From the NCBI GenBank assembly GCA_963840435.1, contig CAWIYY010000010.1, positions 62,001 through 126,000 of the forward strand: DNA of 64,000 nucleotides. The letters are read 5' to 3'. This DNA is from Bog-473 sp963840435 (GTDB taxonomy: Bacteria; Actinomycetota; Acidimicrobiia; Acidimicrobiales; RAAP-2). The notes under the pieces were generated by a model, which saw nothing but the letters and a program-made list of their open reading frames with translations, searched no databases and was not told the DNA's origin. Shown one piece after another: positions 62,447 to 64,000 of this stretch (position 1 is the stretch's first letter; every line of letters starts with the position of its first letter). The translations under genes and the position numbers were made by a program.

Positions 62447-64000
62447 ATGACGATGCCACCACTCGACACGAAGCACTACGACCCCGAGGCCGTCCGGGCC
62501 AAGTACCTGGCCGAGCGCGACAAGCGGTTGGTCGCCGGCCGGGCCGACATCCGCGACCTGCGCCACGACGAGTATTTCGCCAAGTATCGCGACGACCCCT
62601 TCACGCCGGTCACCGAACCGTGATCCCATCGTCGAGGAGATCGACGTCGTCATCCTCGGGGGCGGCATCGCCGGTGTGACCACCGGCGCCCACCTGCGCC
62701 GGGCCGGGGTCGAGAGCATGCGCATCATCGACCAGGCGGGCGGCATCGGCGGCACCTGGTACTGGAACCGCTACCCCGGCGTCATGTGCGACGTCGAGTC
62801 GTACATCTACATGCCGATGCTCGAGGAGATCGGGTACGTCCCGAGCAAGCGCTACGCCTTCGGCGAGGAGATCCGCCGGCACCTCGAGGCAGTGGCCGAG
62901 CACTTCGACCTGGTCGACGACGCGCTCTTCCACACCGGGGTGACCCACGCCGAGTGGCGCGAGGAAGCGTCGCGCTGGCTGATCCACACCGACCGCGGCG
63001 ACGCCATCTCCTGCCGCTGGTACGTGCTGGCCCCCGGCATCCTCAACCTCATGAAGCTCCCGGCCATCAAGGGCATGGAGGACTTCGCCGGCCACTCCTT
63101 CCACACCGCGCGCTGGGACTACGACTACACCGGCGGCGGACCCGACGCCCCGCTCGAGAACCTGAAGGACAAGACGGTGGCGCTGATCGGCACCGGCGCC
63201 TCGGGCATCCAGTGCCTGCCCCCGCTGGCCGAATCGGCCAAGCAGGTCTACGTGTTCCAGCGCACCCCGTCGGCCATCGGCGAGCGGGGCAACCGTCCCA
63301 CCAACGACGACTTCGCCGACACGCTCGCGCCGGGGTGGCAGCGGGCCCGCATGGACAACTTCCAAGCCATCATGCTCGGGCCGGTCCGCCGAGGTGGATC
63401 AGATCGACGACGGCTGGACCCAGCACTACGCGATCGTGAACAACCCGCCGCGTCAGAAGGGCATGAGCCTGGCCGAGTACATCGAGAGTGCCGAGGCGCT
63501 CGACTACGGCATCATGGACGAGCACCGGCGCCGGGTGGAGACACTGGTCGAGGACCCCGAGACGGCCGAGATCCTCAAGCCCTATTACCGCTACATCTGC
63601 AAGCGGCCCTGCTTCCACGACGAGTACCTCTCGGCCTACAACAGCCCCAACGTCACCCTCATCGACTGCCCGGCCGGCATGGAGCGCATCACCGCAGCCG
63701 GCCCCGTCGTGAACGGCGAGCAGTACGAGGTCGACTGCATCATCTACGGCACCGGCTTCGAGCCCGAGCGCACGCCCCTCTACCGGCGGGCCGGCCACGA
63801 CATCGTCGGGCGGGGCGGCGTGACCCTGGCCGAGAAGTGGGCCGACGGGGCGTCCAGCCTCTACGGCATCATGAGCCGCGGCTTCCCCAACCTCTTCCTC
63901 ATGCCGGCGCCCACCCAGCAGGCCGTGGTGACGGTCAACTACACGCAGCTGGCCGTGGCCGGCGCCGAGTTCGTCACGGGCGCCATCTCGCTCCTGCGCA
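62447..64000 (+). CDS. Flavin-containing (Baeyer-Villiger-type) monooxygenase, 3' end beyond window, two apparent frameshifts
   Basis: Starts at ATG 62447 (62453 possible) with LDTKHYDPEAVRAKYLAERD. The first frame ends at a TGA at 62620-62622 just after FTPVTE; the +1 frame continues RDPIVEEIDVVILGGGIAGV. It includes GGIGGTWYWNRYPGVMCDVE, the BVMO fingerprint FAGHSFHTARWDY and a second Rossmann VALIGTGASGIQCLPPLAE. Near 63382 a further +1 step is needed to read SAEVDQIDDGWTQHYAIVNN through FLMPAPTQQAVVTVN. Both steps are one extra base. It would oxidise ketones or sulfides with NADPH and oxygen. The C-terminus lies outside the window. Confidence 0.85.

Noticed and set aside
17960..63390. Programmed +1 frameshifting at rare codons (CGA, AGA, or CCG-TGA at 62617)
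   Set aside because: Rare codons appear just after the break simply because the wrong frame is being read in GC-rich DNA. I found no common slippery motif or stimulatory element across the nine sites, so I do not claim recoding.
1..64000. tRNA, rRNA, CRISPR, insertion sequences, prophage
   Set aside because: Read through on both strands without seeing cloverleaf genes, spaced repeats, transposase or integrase motifs; a dedicated tRNA/ncRNA scan was not possible.

Overview
The window is about 64 kb of GC-rich DNA with strong G/C bias at third codon positions, frequent GTG and TTG starts, and many genes overlapping by 1-4 bases. Family content (DUF2510, SHOCT/PLDc_N, DUF6325, DUF5995, SCO6745-type, Sap/GAP, DUF2252, XRE-cupin and TetR regulators) points to an actinobacterium, perhaps of the Acidimicrobiia or a neighbouring class. 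That placement is inference. I saw no rRNA, tRNA, CRISPR array, transposase or phage gene.

Layout. 0.1-3.3 kb: phosphate transporter genes pstS-pstC-pstA, without pstB. 3.4-8.4 kb: a plus-strand catabolic run (nitrobindin-like protein, acyl-CoA dehydrogenase, M20 amidohydrolase, SDR, an unknown protein, a cupin). 8.4-15.9 kb: SCO6745-type protein, a bacterial PH-domain pair, a P450 with its TetR regulator, and a large GT-C-like membrane protein. 16-25.4 kb: a minus-strand dimethylglycine/sarcosine dehydrogenase-like flavoprotein, an aminoglycoside/choline-kinase-like phosphotransferase and an APC permease, divergent from an FGGY kinase and two FAD enzymes related to GlpA and GlpB. 25.4-40.2 kb: small envelope or stress proteins (SHOCT, PLDc_N, DUF6325, DUF302), DUF2252, a metallo-beta-lactamase-fold protein, a beta-helix lipoprotein, an M24/TetR pair, a thioesterase, an alpha-L-fucosidase and a flippase-like protein.

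40.4-55.5 kb is the most remarkable region, a cluster for amine or amide nitrogen. One arm (minus) holds a glutamine-synthetase-family ligase, an APC permease, a UspA-like protein and a monooxygenase-like protein with a zinc ribbon. The divergent arm holds a flavin-binding protein, GlxB-, GlxC- and GlxD-like subunits (glutamate-synthase-like, related to N-methylglutamate synthase), a PuuB-like FAD oxidase and a PuuR-like XRE-cupin regulator. A further operon holds ligase, class I amidotransferase, divergent ligase and phytanoyl-CoA-dioxygenase-like protein. Parts of the Puu (gamma-glutamylated polyamine) and N-methylglutamate pathways thus sit side by side. Their intergenic regions share a dyad, TGTT-N11-AACA, that I propose as the operator of the cluster regulator.

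55.5-64 kb: UspA, DUF5995, a secreted SGNH hydrolase, a large unknown protein, a MarR regulator divergent from an MFS exporter, and a Baeyer-Villiger-type flavin monooxygenase running off the window end.

Across the window, eight genes carry nine apparent frameshifts. All nine have the same polarity (one extra base), and in each case removing one base restores a continuous family-like protein. Insertion-type sequence error is the simplest reading, but it should be checked.
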